A DNA stretch of 59,503 nt from an uncultured Bacteroides sp. (GTDB lineage: Bacteria; Bacteroidota; Bacteroidia; Bacteroidales; Bacteroidaceae), in the NCBI GenBank assembly GCA_949285075.1, contig CASDXF010000016.1:1-59503 (forward strand). The letters run 5' to 3'. Below are positions 8,748 through 17,403 of the stretch, one piece after another. Under the pieces are notes generated by a model, which saw only the letters and a program-made list of their open reading frames with translations, was not told where the DNA came from and searched no databases. A program made the position numbers and the translations under genes. How positions within the stretch are numbered: position 1 is the first letter of the stretch; each line of letters opens with the position of its first letter.

Positions 8748-8972
8748 TCATACGTATTGTCTCTTACTTCGTAAGATGCTGTTTAAAGAAGCATCTCAAA
8801 AGGAATGTTTGGCATGATTAGATATTATATCGAATAAGGTTTTAGGACACTGATAACTAATACCCTCTGTTCATTATTCTGTATAAACTCTAACAATCCG
8901 GAGAATAAGTAATACGAGTACAAGGCAACGCTTAATCTGCAATGCAATAGTTCTTAGATTCATGATCATGTT

Positions 8973-9524
8973 TTATAAGATGCTCCATGCCCGTTCAACC
9001 ATCTTGGACGGTGAAAGATTCTGAATTACAAACTGACGGGCATTCTTTCCCATCCTCTGCATGTCTTCTTTTGATAATGAGGTTATTTTATTGATGCAAT
9101 CATCTATGTCAGAAAACAAAAGACCGTTTATGCCATTAATAATGTATGAATATTCCACGCACTGTTTGGTGGATTTTGTCCTTTGGAAGGTACAAATAGG
9201 CTTACCGTATGCCATAGCTTCTACGATGGAAAGTCCTACCCAGCTTGGCTGAAAATATAAGTTAGCAATTGCGAATAACTCTTGTTTTGTTGCCGTGTCA
9301 TATAATGCTCCAAAATCATGCACATTGACAAAGGTTGAAAAATCAGGTTTTGTTTCACCTGCGCCAATTATCACAAATCCATATTTGGATGAATCAAGAC
9401 GGCGAATAATTTCCAATAGCAAATCAATCCTACGGTAATGATTAAAACGAGCGCAAAATATTAGTATAATATCCTCTGTTATACTATATTTGTTTTTTAA
9501 ATCTCTGATGGAACATGCCGGGGT
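8973..9524 (-). pseudogene. Glycosyltransferase family 4, C-terminal part
   Basis: This frame encodes the donor-binding half of a GT-B glycosyltransferase: SIRDLKNKYSITEDIILIFCARFNHYRRID, then FVIIGAGETK, and the nucleotide-sugar motif region FQPSWVGLSIVEAMAYGKPI. The coding frame reaches back to at least 9524, although the first usable start inside it is a TTG at 9422. It joins the separate frame at 9526-10,068 by a one-base shift, so both are pieces of one gene of about 365 codons. The enzyme would add a sugar to a surface polysaccharide or lipid. No other glycosylation genes surround it, suggesting a stranded remnant. Confidence 0.8.
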
Positions 9525-9525
9525 A

Positions 9526-10068
9526 TTATTGTGCCATCTTATCCATGCCGCTGATTGTATTTCCGAGGGCGACTATAGGTTTTTGCGGAAACAAACCTTT
9601 CCAAATCCTAGCTTCTTTCTCCATATAAATCCAAACGCCATCAGCTAAGGATATCTGCCACTTCAATTTCCAATCTGGCTGTCGTTCTTCTCGTAAGTAT
9701 CGTTTTACGCTTATACCTTGTCCCCAAAGAATGATACGTTTTTTATGCAACCATTTAGTAAGAAGCAGTAACCATGTTGTGATATGGCCAAAGTGGAGCA
9801 TGAGTATCAATGTGTCATATCTTTTAGATAGCATTAGCATTGGTGAGCAAATCATTATCCCATGAGCTTGGATATTATGGATATACCGCACCCCTTTACT
9901 CGCCGCATTAAAGCCTTGCTGTTTGGCCGCTTTTTCTGTATTATAAACAAAAATATCGCAATGTCTACACTTGGCTGCAAATCTTTCAAAAAACTCTTCT
10001 CGATAATGAGGTACTACTGGCTGCAAAATCGCTACATTGTTACCTGTTTTATGTTCACTAAACTTCAT
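9526..10068 (-). pseudogene. Glycosyltransferase family 4, N-terminal part
   Basis: This encodes 180 aa forming the acceptor-binding half of a GT-B glycosyltransferase, beginning MKFSEHKTGNNVAILQPVVPHYREEFF and ending ALGNTISGMDKMAQ at a premature TAA. Immediately after, the continuation is found in another frame (NTPACSIRDLKNKYS). A single base gain or loss near 9525-9531 explains the split. Start codon is ATG at 10,068. A real mutation, a phase-variable state, or a sequencing error are all possible; there is no homopolymer at the site to suggest slippage. Upstream, 10,069-10,530 is AT-rich with no gene I can support. Confidence 0.8.
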
Positions 10069-10530
10069 GTCGCATTACTATATGAATCTATTTATAACTT
10101 CCGTGTATATTGAATCGAAAGCAATCATATTTCTAGTACCCTATCGTAGATTCTCGTCGTTGCACGATGAAAAACAAAGGAAACAAACCAAAGACAGCAG
10201 TGGATAAAAAGAAAGATTTCTCATAATTATGTAATCTTAAAACCGATATCGAAGTGTAATACAAATTTAATAGCGCATTTTTTCAAAATCAAGCTCATAA
10301 TGGTTCATAAAGGGGTGGAATTGGTTAAAAAAAGCAAAACACAAGTAAGGTGATAATTGAACGTGTCTTGTCATACAATCTTGCGCTTCGGAGAACTTAT
10401 ACAAGTTCTAATCTTACTTGTCCTTTTCCTCTTTTGACGTGACACATAGAGAAAACGGGAAAATCCGAATAAAAATCTAGACATCAGAAATAAACTTTTA
10501 TAGGCGACATGTCAAGAAAAGCTGTAAAAA
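10069..10530. other. Non-coding stretch upstream of the glycosyltransferase
   Basis: No plausible gene is visible. It contains short inverted repeats, including AGAACTT/AAGTTCT around 10,398-10,415 and ACAAGTAAG/CTTACTTGT flanking that hairpin, which could form a nested structure. I cannot assign a function. Confidence 0.4.
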
Positions 10531-10617
10531 ACGCTTGCCCAATGAGAAAATCGCCGTTGGGCAACGGTGAAATCACGCTTGGGCAAGCGTAAAATCACCG
10601 TTGCCCATTAATGATTC
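10531..10617. repeat. Four tandem 22-bp units with GTTGGGCAAC-type dyads
   Basis: Units begin at 10,531, 10,553, 10,575 and 10,597. The inner two contain perfect dyads (CCGTT-GGGC-AACGG and CGCTT-GGGC-AAGCG), followed by AAATC; the outer two are degraded. The period equals that of the other intergenic arrays in this window, but the sequence is different. Confidence 0.85.
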
Positions 10618-10640
10618 TTTAACATTCGGGTGGGAAAGAC

Positions 10641-10674
10641 AAAAAAAATGAGCGTAACTTTCCGTTACGCTCAT
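10641..10674 (-). terminator. Rho-independent terminator of the HU-like gene
   Basis: Perfect 11-base arms (10,648-10,658 and 10,664-10,674) with a 5-base loop are followed on the minus strand by eight Ts. It sits 19 bp beyond the stop of the HU-like gene. Confidence 0.9.
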
Positions 10675-10692
10675 CAGTTGAAAGTAAAAAAA

Positions 10693-11166
10693 TTAAAGTA
10701 TCGGGTCGGGAGATTCCTCTTCGGAACCGCTATCTGACCCACCGGATTCTTCCTCGTTCCTTCCACCATCGGATGGACTGGAAGTGAAAGACTCGACGCT
10801 TACATTATTAAGCATCTGCTGAAATTTACTGCCGGGAGCGAAAATGATTTTCACCCGCGACACGGTGTCCGCATCGACCTCCTCTTCGCTATCTTGGCTT
10901 TTCGCCTGAATGGAAGGACGGAACGAGCCGAACTCTCCCAACTTTACCGAAAACCCCTCTTCGAGGAAAGAAATCATCGTGTCTTGGACACCTTTTAGAA
11001 CAACGTCAACTATGCCCCGATGTACGCCGGTACGTTGATTAACTTCGTCGCATAGTTTGTTGTAACTTATACTGCCAACGACTACATTGGCAGCAACGTA
11101 CCTTGATACCGGATGTTCCGGATCGAACGATAGTACGATTTTTTTCTTACGAAAACGAATCGACAT
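10693..11166 (-). CDS. HU-like DNA-binding protein with acidic tail
   Basis: A protein of about 157 aa of the long Bacteroidales HU-like class. I chose the ATG at 11,166 ([19 protein letters not shown]); the upstream extension to 11,232 looks like leader sequence and overlaps the promoter. The HU-type helix region ([54 protein letters not shown]) includes the conserved GEFGSF turn, then [14 protein letters not shown]. The tail of about 30 residues is rich in Glu, Ser and Gly. Such proteins bind and bend DNA without sequence specificity. The acidic tail might modulate that binding, which is inference. It is divergent from cinA. Confidence 0.92.
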   Translation of the reverse strand: MSIRFRKKKIVLSFDPEHPVSRYVAANVVVGSISYNKLCDEVNQRTGVHRGIVDVVLKGVQDTMISFLEEGFSVKLGEFGSFRPSIQAKSQDSEEEVDADTVSRVKIIFAPGSKFQQMLNNVSVESFTSSPSDGGRNEEESGGSDSGSEEESPDPIL

Positions 11167-11209
11167 ATCTAATATATGAAATGGAAACGCTTCCTTGCGA
11201 TTCCGTTTG

Positions 11210-11239
11210 CGAATATACACGTTTTTTTTCAATTAACAA
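11210..11239 (-). promoter_or_regulatory. Promoter of the HU-like gene
   Basis: On the minus strand TTG (complement of 11,237-11,239) is followed 19 bp later by TATATTCG (complement of 11,210-11,217), close to the Bacteroidales TTG/TAnnTTTG consensus. It ends about 43 bp before the chosen ATG. Confidence 0.6.
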
Positions 11240-11336
11240 TAGTCGGGGAAAATTATTTTGCCGCTTCTTGTCTTTCACGAGTCAGGGAAAAGAACGAAAT
11301 TCGCGACACTTCTTTTACATAATAAATATAAGGAAC

Positions 11337-12593
11337 ATGTTTGCAGAGATTATAACTATTGGAGACGAGTTGCTGATAGGACAAGTGGTCGACACCAATT
11401 CGGCGTGGATGGGAAAAGAGCTGAATAAAATAGGCGTTGAAGTATTACGCGTTACCTCCGTGCGCGACCGTGAGGAGGAAATCGTAGAGGCGATTGACGG
11501 GGCGATGAAGCGGGTAAACGCCATTCTGGTAACGGGCGGATTGGGCCCTACTAAAGACGACATTACGAAACAGACGCTTTGCAGATACTTCCATACGAGA
11601 TTGGTGTTTGACAAGGCGGTGTATGAGAACGTGAAGCGGGTGCTTGGAGGGAAAATTCCGATGAACGAGCTGAACCGCAGTCAGGCGATGGTTCCGGAAA
11701 ATTGTGTCGTCATCAACAATCCCGTGGGAAGCGCCTCTATCAGTTGGTTTGAAAGAGACGGGAAAGTGCTTGTGTCTATGCCGGGAGTACCGCAGGAGAT
11801 GATGGCCGTCATGCGAGAATCCGTATTGCCCAAGCTGCGTGAAAAGTTTGACACGGACGTTATCATTCACCGCACTTTCTCCGTTCAGCGTTATCCCGAA
11901 TCGGTTTTGGCCGAAAAGTTAGCGTCGTGGGAATCTTCCCTTCCGGACTGCATTAAATTGGCGTATCTACCCAAATTAGGTGTCATACGGTTGCGGCTGA
12001 CGGCGCGTGGCAAGGAGCGGGAGAAGCTTGAGGAAGAACTTGACCGAGAGAGCCGGAAGTTGGAGCGTATACTCGGCGATGACATATTCAGCGAAGAGGA
12101 TATGCCTTTGGAGGTAATCGTGGGCGAACTGCTAAAAAGCAGAAAATTGACCGTTTCCACGGCGGAAAGTTGTACAGGAGGAAATATCGCCGCCCGCTTG
12201 ACCTCCATAGCCGGAAGTTCTGAGTACTTTAAGGGAAGCGTAGTGGCTTACTCTAACGAGGTGAAGATGAATCTGCTCCACGTTCAACCTGAAACTCTGT
12301 CTGAACACGGGGCCGTAAGCGAAAATACGGTTATCGAAATGGTAAAAGGAGCGATGAAGACACTAAAAACCGACTGCGCGATAGCCACCTCCGGAATAGC
12401 GGGGCCGGGAGGAGGAAGTCCGGAGAAACCGGTAGGTACAGTATGGATAGCCGTTGGTTATAAAAACGAAATTCGTACATATAAACAAGAGACAAACCGC
12501 GGACGCGCCATGAACATAGAAAGAGCGGTCAACAATGCCCTGATAATGCTCAAAGATTTGATTAAACAGCGAAAAATGAGTGGTTATAAATGA
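11337..12593 (+). CDS. cinA: CinA-like protein (NMN deamidase / molybdopterin-binding)
   Basis: A 418-aa two-domain protein. The N-terminal COG1058 domain resembles molybdopterin-binding proteins ([44 protein letters not shown]). The C-terminal CinA domain ([59 protein letters not shown]) is the family's nicotinamide mononucleotide deamidase, which recycles pyridine nucleotides. The first domain is linked to ADP-ribose pyrophosphatase activity in some members. I chose the ATG at 11,337, since the 78 codons upstream read as non-coding. It is divergent from the HU-like gene, and a promoter for rpmB follows its stop codon. Confidence 0.95.
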   Translation: MFAEIITIGDELLIGQVVDTNSAWMGKELNKIGVEVLRVTSVRDREEEIVEAIDGAMKRVNAILVTGGLGPTKDDITKQTLCRYFHTRLVFDKAVYENVKRVLGGKIPMNELNRSQAMVPENCVVINNPVGSASISWFERDGKVLVSMPGVPQEMMAVMRESVLPKLREKFDTDVIIHRTFSVQRYPESVLAEKLASWESSLPDCIKLAYLPKLGVIRLRLTARGKEREKLEEELDRESRKLERILGDDIFSEEDMPLEVIVGELLKSRKLTVSTAESCTGGNIAARLTSIAGSSEYFKGSVVAYSNEVKMNLLHVQPETLSEHGAVSENTVIEMVKGAMKTLKTDCAIATSGIAGPGGGSPEKPVGTVWIAVGYKNEIRTYKQETNRGRAMNIERAVNNALIMLKDLIKQRKMSGYK

Positions 12594-12610
12594 ATTATTT
12601 CAAGAATTGC

Positions 12611-12641
12611 TTGTTTTATACGGATAAAAGCGTTTACTTTG
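12611..12641 (+). promoter_or_regulatory. Promoter of the rpmB operon
   Basis: TTG at 12,611-12,613 and TTACTTTG at 12,634-12,641 are separated by 20 bp, matching the Bacteroidales vegetative promoter apart from one base. The rpmB start is 50 bp downstream. Confidence 0.65.
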
Positions 12642-12690
12642 CGTCCTGTTTGAAACAGGTTAGATATAAAACTATAAAATTAAGATAGAA

Positions 12691-12951
12691 ATGTCGAAGA
12701 TTTGTCAAATTACCGGAAAGAGAGCCATGGTTGGCAACAATGTTTCACACTCGAAAAGAAGGACTAAAAGAACTTTCGACGTGAACTTGTTCAAGAAGAA
12801 ATTCTATTATGCGGAGCAAGATTGTTGGATTGAACTTAAAATCAGCGCAAACGGCTTGCGCACCATTAACAAGAAAGGATTGGACGCAGCGCTGAACGAC
12901 GCCGTGGCGAAAGGTTTTTGTGATTGGAAAAGCATTAAAGTAATTGGCTAA
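12691..12951 (+). CDS. rpmB: 50S ribosomal protein L28
   Basis: An 86-aa bL28 ribosomal protein of normal length, beginning [27 protein letters not shown], with the family's CQITGKR and basic [10 protein letters not shown] segments. It is a structural component of the large subunit. It forms a compact operon with rpmG (24 bp gap) and a DUF4295 gene, ending at a strong terminator. Confidence 0.99.
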   Translation: MSKICQITGKRAMVGNNVSHSKRRTKRTFDVNLFKKKFYYAEQDCWIELKISANGLRTINKKGLDAALNDAVAKGFCDWKSIKVIG

Positions 12952-12975
12952 AACAGTTAAGAGGAGAAATTAATA

Positions 12976-13164
12976 ATGGCAAAGAAAGCAAAAGGCAACA
13001 GGGTACAGGTGATTCTGGAGTGCACAGAGCATAAGGATAGCGGAATGCCGGGAACTTCTCGTTACATCACGACGAAGAACAGGAAGAATACGACAGAACG
13101 GCTTGAGCTGAAGAAATACAATCCTATTTTAAGGAGAGTTACGGTACATAAGGAAATTAAATAA
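12976..13164 (+). CDS. rpmG: 50S ribosomal protein L33
   Basis: A 62-aa bL33 protein ([20 protein letters not shown], then [36 protein letters not shown]). Only one cysteine, Cys14, is present, so this is the zinc-free form that lacks the paired CxxC motifs. A GAGGAGA sequence precedes the ATG by 9 bp. Second gene of the rpmB operon. Confidence 0.99.
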   Translation: MAKKAKGNRVQVILECTEHKDSGMPGTSRYITTKNRKNTTERLELKKYNPILRRVTVHKEIK

Positions 13165-13175
13165 AGCATAGACTC

Positions 13176-13334
13176 ATGGCAAAGAAAACAGTAGCAAGCT
13201 TGCACGAGGGTTCTAAAGACGGCCGTGCATACACTAAAGTCATAAAAATGGTAAAGTCACCCAAAACAGGGGCGTATTCCTTTAATGAACAAATGGTTCT
13301 TAACGAAAAGGTACAAGAATTCTTCAAGAAGTAA
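13176..13334 (+). CDS. DUF4295 small basic protein, probable ribosomal protein
   Basis: A 52-aa lysine-rich protein (MAKKTVASLHEGSKDGRAYTKVIKMVKSPKTGAYSF and on) starting 12 bp after rpmG. It matches the Bacteroidetes-specific DUF4295 family, which consistently follows rpmG. I recall that a Bacteroidetes-specific ribosomal protein called bL38 was found in a Flavobacterium ribosome structure. This gene could be its counterpart, but I cannot confirm the identity. Composition, size and operon position support a ribosomal role. A terminator follows 24 bp later. Confidence 0.93.
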   Translation: MAKKTVASLHEGSKDGRAYTKVIKMVKSPKTGAYSFNEQMVLNEKVQEFFKK

Positions 13335-13358
13335 TTCGAACATAAGTCTTAACGAATA

Positions 13359-13396
13359 AAATCCTTCCATTCAAACAAAATGGAGGGATTTTTTTT
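13359..13396 (+). terminator. Rho-independent terminator of the rpmB operon
   Basis: Thirteen-base arms at 13,359-13,371 and 13,379-13,391 (one G-U pair) are followed by a run of eight Ts. It separates the ribosomal genes from ftsY, which has its own TATCTTTG box at 13,418-13,425. Confidence 0.9.
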
Positions 13397-13458
13397 ACTT
13401 CTTCAACCCTTTTATTGTATCTTTGTAGCAACAATAACGTATTAAGGAGAATTAAGAT

Positions 13459-14418
13459 ATGGGACTTTTTAGCTTTTTCTCAAAAGAGAAAAAAGAATCC
13501 TTGGATAAAGGTTTGTCTAAAACCAAAGAAAGCGTATTCGGTAAAATCGCCCGCGCCATAGCCGGTAAATCAAAGGTAGATGATGAGGTGTTGGACAATC
13601 TGGAAGAGGTGCTGATTACGTCCGACGTCGGAGTAGAAACAACATTAAAAATCATCAACCGAATCGAGACACGCGTCGCTACGGACAAGTATGTAAACAC
13701 TGAAGAATTAAATCGCATATTGCGCGACGAAATCGCAGCGCTCTTGACCGAGAACAACTCGGAAGACATGACGGACTTCAATGTCCCTCTCGAAAAAAAA
13801 CCGTACGTCATCATGGTAGTTGGCGTAAATGGCGTAGGAAAAACTACTACTATAGGAAAATTGGCCTATCAATTCAAGAAGGCGGGAAAATCCGTCTATC
13901 TAGGCGCGGCGGATACATTCCGAGCAGCCGCAGTAGAACAGCTAATGATTTGGGGAGAGCGTGTGGGAGTACCGGTAATAAAGCAAAAAATGGGCGCAGA
14001 CCCCGCCTCTGTCGCCTTTGACACGTTAAGCTCAGCGGTAGCCAATAAGGCGGACGTTGTGATTATCGATACCGCAGGCCGGCTACACAATAAAGTTGGC
14101 TTGATGAACGAACTTACGAAGATAAAAAATGTCATGAAAAAAGTAGTCCCTACCGCTCCGGATGAGGTTTTACTGATATTAGATGGTTCAACGGGGCAAA
14201 ACGCCTTTGAACAAGCGAAACAATTTACTTTAGCGACAGAAGTCACCGCTTTAGCAATAACAAAATTAGACGGAACCGCAAAAGGCGGAGTTGTCATCGG
14301 GATTTCTGACCAATTCAAGATTCCCGTAAAGTACATCGGTCTAGGAGAAGGAATGGAAGACTTGCAGGTATTCCGCAAAAAAGAATTCGTAGATTCCTTG
14401 TTTGGAGAAAAGGCATGA
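13459..14418 (+). CDS. ftsY: Signal recognition particle receptor FtsY
   Basis: A 319-aa SRP-type GTPase that receives ribosome-SRP complexes at the inner membrane for cotranslational insertion. The NG domain is complete. The helical N domain comes first, then G1 GVNGVGKTTT, the AADTFRAAAVEQL motif, DTAGRLHNK, TKLDGTAKGG, and the closing GLGEGMEDLQVF. The acidic A domain found in E. coli is absent, as in many Bacteroidetes. The start ATG follows an AAGGAGA sequence by 8 bp. Its stop overlaps the rimO start by four bases, so ftsY, rimO and the two HU-type genes form one operon. Confidence 0.98.
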   Translation: MGLFSFFSKEKKESLDKGLSKTKESVFGKIARAIAGKSKVDDEVLDNLEEVLITSDVGVETTLKIINRIETRVATDKYVNTEELNRILRDEIAALLTENNSEDMTDFNVPLEKKPYVIMVVGVNGVGKTTTIGKLAYQFKKAGKSVYLGAADTFRAAAVEQLMIWGERVGVPVIKQKMGADPASVAFDTLSSAVANKADVVIIDTAGRLHNKVGLMNELTKIKNVMKKVVPTAPDEVLLILDGSTGQNAFEQAKQFTLATEVTALAITKLDGTAKGGVVIGISDQFKIPVKYIGLGEGMEDLQVFRKKEFVDSLFGEKA

Positions 14419-15716
14419 GAAAAAGGAAAGTTGACATCATTACTTTAGGATGCTCTAAAAATCTGGTTGACTCAGAACACCTTATACGCCAATTAGAAGA
14501 AACGGGGTATAGTGTATCTCATGACGCAAAAAATCCTGACGGGGAAATCGCAGTCATCAACACGTGCGGATTCATAGGAGACGCAAAAGAAGAATCCATT
14601 AATATGATTCTTGAATTCGCCCAACGGAAAGAAAGGGGGAAATTAAGGAAACTCTATGTAATGGGATGTCTTTCTGAGCGGTATTTAAAGGAATTATCCA
14701 TCGAGATACCCCAAGTAGATAAATATTATGGAAAATTTAACTGGACAGAGCTTTTAAAGGATTTAGGGGAAACTTACCATCAAGAGTTGCATATCGAACG
14801 CACACTAACAACCCCGAAGCATTACGCTTATTTAAAAATCTCAGAAGGATGTGACCGAAAATGTTCTTACTGCGCCATTCCAATCATTACAGGGCATCAT
14901 GTGTCTAGACCAATGGAAGAGATAGTGAAGGAGGTAAAGTACTTAGTTTCCAAAGGAGTAAAAGAGTTTCAAGTCATAGCACAAGAATTGACTTATTATG
15001 GAGTGGACTTGTATAAAAAACAAATGCTTCCCGAATTAACGGAACGCATCGCAGACATTCAGGGCGTAGAATGGATTAGGTTACATTATGGATATCCCGC
15101 CCATTTCCCCTACGACTTATTGCGCATAATGCGTGAACGGCCGAATGTATGTAAGTACTTGGACATCGCTTTCCAACATATCAGCGACCGAATGTTAAAA
15201 CTGATGCGGCGTCAGGTAACTAAAGACGAAACTTACGAATTGATTGACCGTTTCCGCAAAGAAGTTCCCAATATACATCTACGCACAACCTTAATGGTAG
15301 GACATCCCGGTGAAACGGAAGACGATTTTAATGAACTAAAAGAATTCGTTCAGAAGGTACGTTTCGACAGAATGGGAGCTTTTGCATATTCAGAGGAGGA
15401 AGGAACATACGCCGCACAACACTATGAAGATTCCGTTTCTGAAACAATCAAACAAGCGCGGCTTGACGAGCTAATGAGCGCCCAACAAGAAATCTCCGCA
15501 GAACTAAATACGTCAAAAGTCGGACAACGGATGAAGATAATTATAGATCGGAAAGAAAGCGAATATTATATAGGGCGTACTGAATTTGACTCACCCGAAG
15601 TCGACCCAGAAGTATTGATTAGCTCCAATGGCCGCAAACTAAAAACAGGAACTTTTTATCAAGCTGAAATAACAGATGCGGACGACTTTGACCTATATGC
15701 TAAAATAACGGAATGA
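14415..15716 (+). CDS. rimO: Ribosomal protein S12 methylthiotransferase RimO
   Basis: A 433-aa radical-SAM methylthiotransferase that modifies an aspartate of ribosomal protein S12. The N-terminal domain (IITLGCSKNLVDSEHL, INTCGFIGDAKEESI, VMGCLSERY) supplies three cysteines for one 4Fe-4S cluster. The radical-SAM CDRKCSYCAIP motif binds the second. A C-terminal TRAM domain (VGQRMKIIIDRKESEYYIGRTEFDSPEVDPEVLI) contacts the substrate. The spelling LGCSKNLVD distinguishes RimO from MiaB. It overlaps ftsY upstream and the HU gene downstream by four bases each, implying coupled translation. Confidence 0.97.
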   Translation: MRKRKVDIITLGCSKNLVDSEHLIRQLEETGYSVSHDAKNPDGEIAVINTCGFIGDAKEESINMILEFAQRKERGKLRKLYVMGCLSERYLKELSIEIPQVDKYYGKFNWTELLKDLGETYHQELHIERTLTTPKHYAYLKISEGCDRKCSYCAIPIITGHHVSRPMEEIVKEVKYLVSKGVKEFQVIAQELTYYGVDLYKKQMLPELTERIADIQGVEWIRLHYGYPAHFPYDLLRIMRERPNVCKYLDIAFQHISDRMLKLMRRQVTKDETYELIDRFRKEVPNIHLRTTLMVGHPGETEDDFNELKEFVQKVRFDRMGAFAYSEEEGTYAAQHYEDSVSETIKQARLDELMSAQQEISAELNTSKVGQRMKIIIDRKESEYYIGRTEFDSPEVDPEVLISSNGRKLKTGTFYQAEITDADDFDLYAKITE

Positions 15717-15991
15717 CAATGAATAACAAAGAGTTTACATCAGAACTGGCAAACAGACTAGGGTACACAACTAAAGATACAGTCGAACTAATTAATTCCC
15801 TATTAGCGGGTATGATTCAAGAATTAGAAGAAGGTAACGCTATATCAATTTGGGGGTTTGGTTCTTTCGAGGTGAAAAAGAAAACGGAAAGGATCTTAGT
15901 CAATCCCGTCACTAAGCAACGCTTGTTAATCCCTCCCAAGTTAATTCTCTCTTATAAACCCAGTAACAATCTAAAAGAAAAATTTAAATAA
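15713..15991 (+). CDS. HU family DNA-binding protein
   Basis: A 92-aa single-domain HU/IHF-fold protein. Features are FTSELANRLGYTTKDTVELINSLLAGMIQELEEGNAISIWGFGSFEVKKK, with the WGFGSFE turn, then a beta-arm with the DNA-intercalating proline (ERILVNPVTKQRLLIPPK). It is a nucleoid protein that bends DNA as a dimer. The start overlaps the rimO stop by four bases. The next gene, 18 bp downstream, also begins with an HU domain, so the two may form heterodimers, which would bring the soluble protein to the membrane (inference). Confidence 0.96.
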   Translation: MTMNNKEFTSELANRLGYTTKDTVELINSLLAGMIQELEEGNAISIWGFGSFEVKKKTERILVNPVTKQRLLIPPKLILSYKPSNNLKEKFK

Positions 15992-16009
15992 CTCTTTATC
16001 CGTTACCCC

Positions 16010-17101
16010 ATGAGCGAAAAACTAACCATCCAAACCCTTACTAGCCTACTAGCTTCAAAGCATAAGATGTCTGAGCAAGACGCCGAAGCTTTCGTAAAAG
16101 AATTTTTCCTTTTAATTGAACAGGCTCTGGAGAATGACAAGTGCGTTAAGATTAAAGGATTAGGTACTTTCAAGCTAATTGAAGTAGACAACCGTGAAAG
16201 CGTCAATATAAACACAAAAGAACGATTTGAAATAAAAGGCCATAATAAAATATCATTTATTCCGGATTCCAGTCTGAAAGAGATTATAAACAAACCCTTC
16301 TCTCACTTTGAGACCGTTATTCTGAATGAAAATACGATATTGAAAGACACGCCTTTAGAAGAACCCGACGAAGAAAACACAAAAAACGATGAGATGTTTG
16401 CGAATGAAGAAACTAAAAATTCCGCAATCAATACGCAAACGGACATAGAAAATGACGAAAAGAAAGAAACGAAGGAAAGCACGTTGACACAATCACAAGA
16501 ACCCATAACACCGTCATCCTCAAAAGGAAATGGAGAACATGAACTTCCAGAAAAAATGCCACATAAGCAATCCATTCCAATTAAAGAACTGGATTCCACG
16601 AAAGAAAGACCTATGGTTTCTTATATAATAGCCCTTATTCTTATTGTCTTACTGCTGTGTGGAGGAACTGTACTCTTCCTTTATTATCCAGACCTTTTCC
16701 ATTCCCCCCCCAAAGGAAACACTTTGGATTTCCCAACTAGTATAGAAATGGGAGATAGCATACAAGAGTCTGACACGATAGCAGCAACTCCAGAAAAGGT
16801 AGAAGATACATCAAGGCTTACAAACAAACAAGACTCGATTTACCCAAACACAAGAGCCATCACAACAAACAAAAACAATGTACGTCCCCTTTCCGAATCG
16901 GTTAAATATGTAGCAACAGGTACAAAAGATACGCATACTGTTAAAGAAGGAGAGACTTTAATTAAAATCGCATTAGAATATTATGGGAATAAAGCGATGT
17001 GGCCCTACATTGTAAAATATAATAAAGATGTAATAAAGAATCCGGATAATGTCCCGTATGGAACGGTTATAAAAATTCCAGAACTAGAAGAGGCGCAATA
17101 A
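16010..17101 (+). CDS. Membrane-anchored HU domain protein with periplasmic LysM
   Basis: A 363-aa fusion. Residues about 1-90 form an HU domain (EKLTIQTLTSLLASKHKMSEQDAEAFVKEFF, IKGLGTFKLIEVDNRESVNINTKERFEI) that lacks the basic proline arm of ordinary HU. A low-complexity acidic linker follows. One transmembrane helix is near residues 204-227 (SYIIALILIVLLLCGGTVLFLYY). After a Ser/Thr-rich stretch, a C-terminal LysM domain (HTVKEGETLIKIALEYYGNKAMWPYIVKYN) should bind peptidoglycan. The topology suggests a cytoplasmic DNA-binding or HU-binding head tied through the inner membrane to the cell wall. Last gene of the ftsY-rimO-HU operon, followed by a terminator. Confidence 0.92.
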   Translation: MSEKLTIQTLTSLLASKHKMSEQDAEAFVKEFFLLIEQALENDKCVKIKGLGTFKLIEVDNRESVNINTKERFEIKGHNKISFIPDSSLKEIINKPFSHFETVILNENTILKDTPLEEPDEENTKNDEMFANEETKNSAINTQTDIENDEKKETKESTLTQSQEPITPSSSKGNGEHELPEKMPHKQSIPIKELDSTKERPMVSYIIALILIVLLLCGGTVLFLYYPDLFHSPPKGNTLDFPTSIEMGDSIQESDTIAATPEKVEDTSRLTNKQDSIYPNTRAITTNKNNVRPLSESVKYVATGTKDTHTVKEGETLIKIALEYYGNKAMWPYIVKYNKDVIKNPDNVPYGTVIKIPELEEAQ

Positions 17102-17136
17102 GCGTTTGATATAGAAACATATCACTATATTTTCAG

Positions 17137-17176
17137 ATATCCTTATACACAGAAACAGGTATGAGGATATTTTTTA
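17137..17176 (+). terminator. Rho-independent terminator of the ftsY operon
   Basis: Twelve-base arms (17,137-17,148 and 17,159-17,170, one G-U pair) with a ten-base loop precede a run of six Ts. The rest of the 300-bp gap holds the promoter of the next operon. Confidence 0.8.
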
Positions 17177-17297
17177 CTTTAGAGCACATTAAATTTTCGC
17201 CTGAATAACCTATTTATACTTGTTCTTGTAAGGTATGCAAAACCATATAAAAGTAACTTAATCTAAAGATTTCGCATCGTTTTTTAATGAAAATTAA

Positions 17298-17328
17298 TTG
17301 CAGTCGTTAACTATATAGCGTACTTTTG
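17298..17328 (+). promoter_or_regulatory. Promoter of the Bat operon
   Basis: TTG at 17,298-17,300 and TACTTTTG at 17,321-17,328, separated by 20 bp, match the Bacteroidales consensus exactly. The MoxR start lies 75 bp downstream. It is the only clear promoter before the eight closely spaced genes that follow. Confidence 0.75.
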
Positions 17329-17403
17329 GAAATCCAAAGTGAGGAATCTTATATCCTAAGTATTTAACCTTTTGAAGTTAAACGATAAAATACAAATAAT
17401 CTT

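Noticed and set aside
8406-8774. 122-codon plus-strand frame upstream of the glycosyltransferase remnant
   Set aside because: It runs through the short repeat element and a terminator hairpin, with no protein-like features.
11103-11336. Extended CinA N-terminus
   Set aside because: The additional 78 residues overlap the divergent HU-like gene and its promoter; the family start [13 protein letters not shown] is at 11,337.
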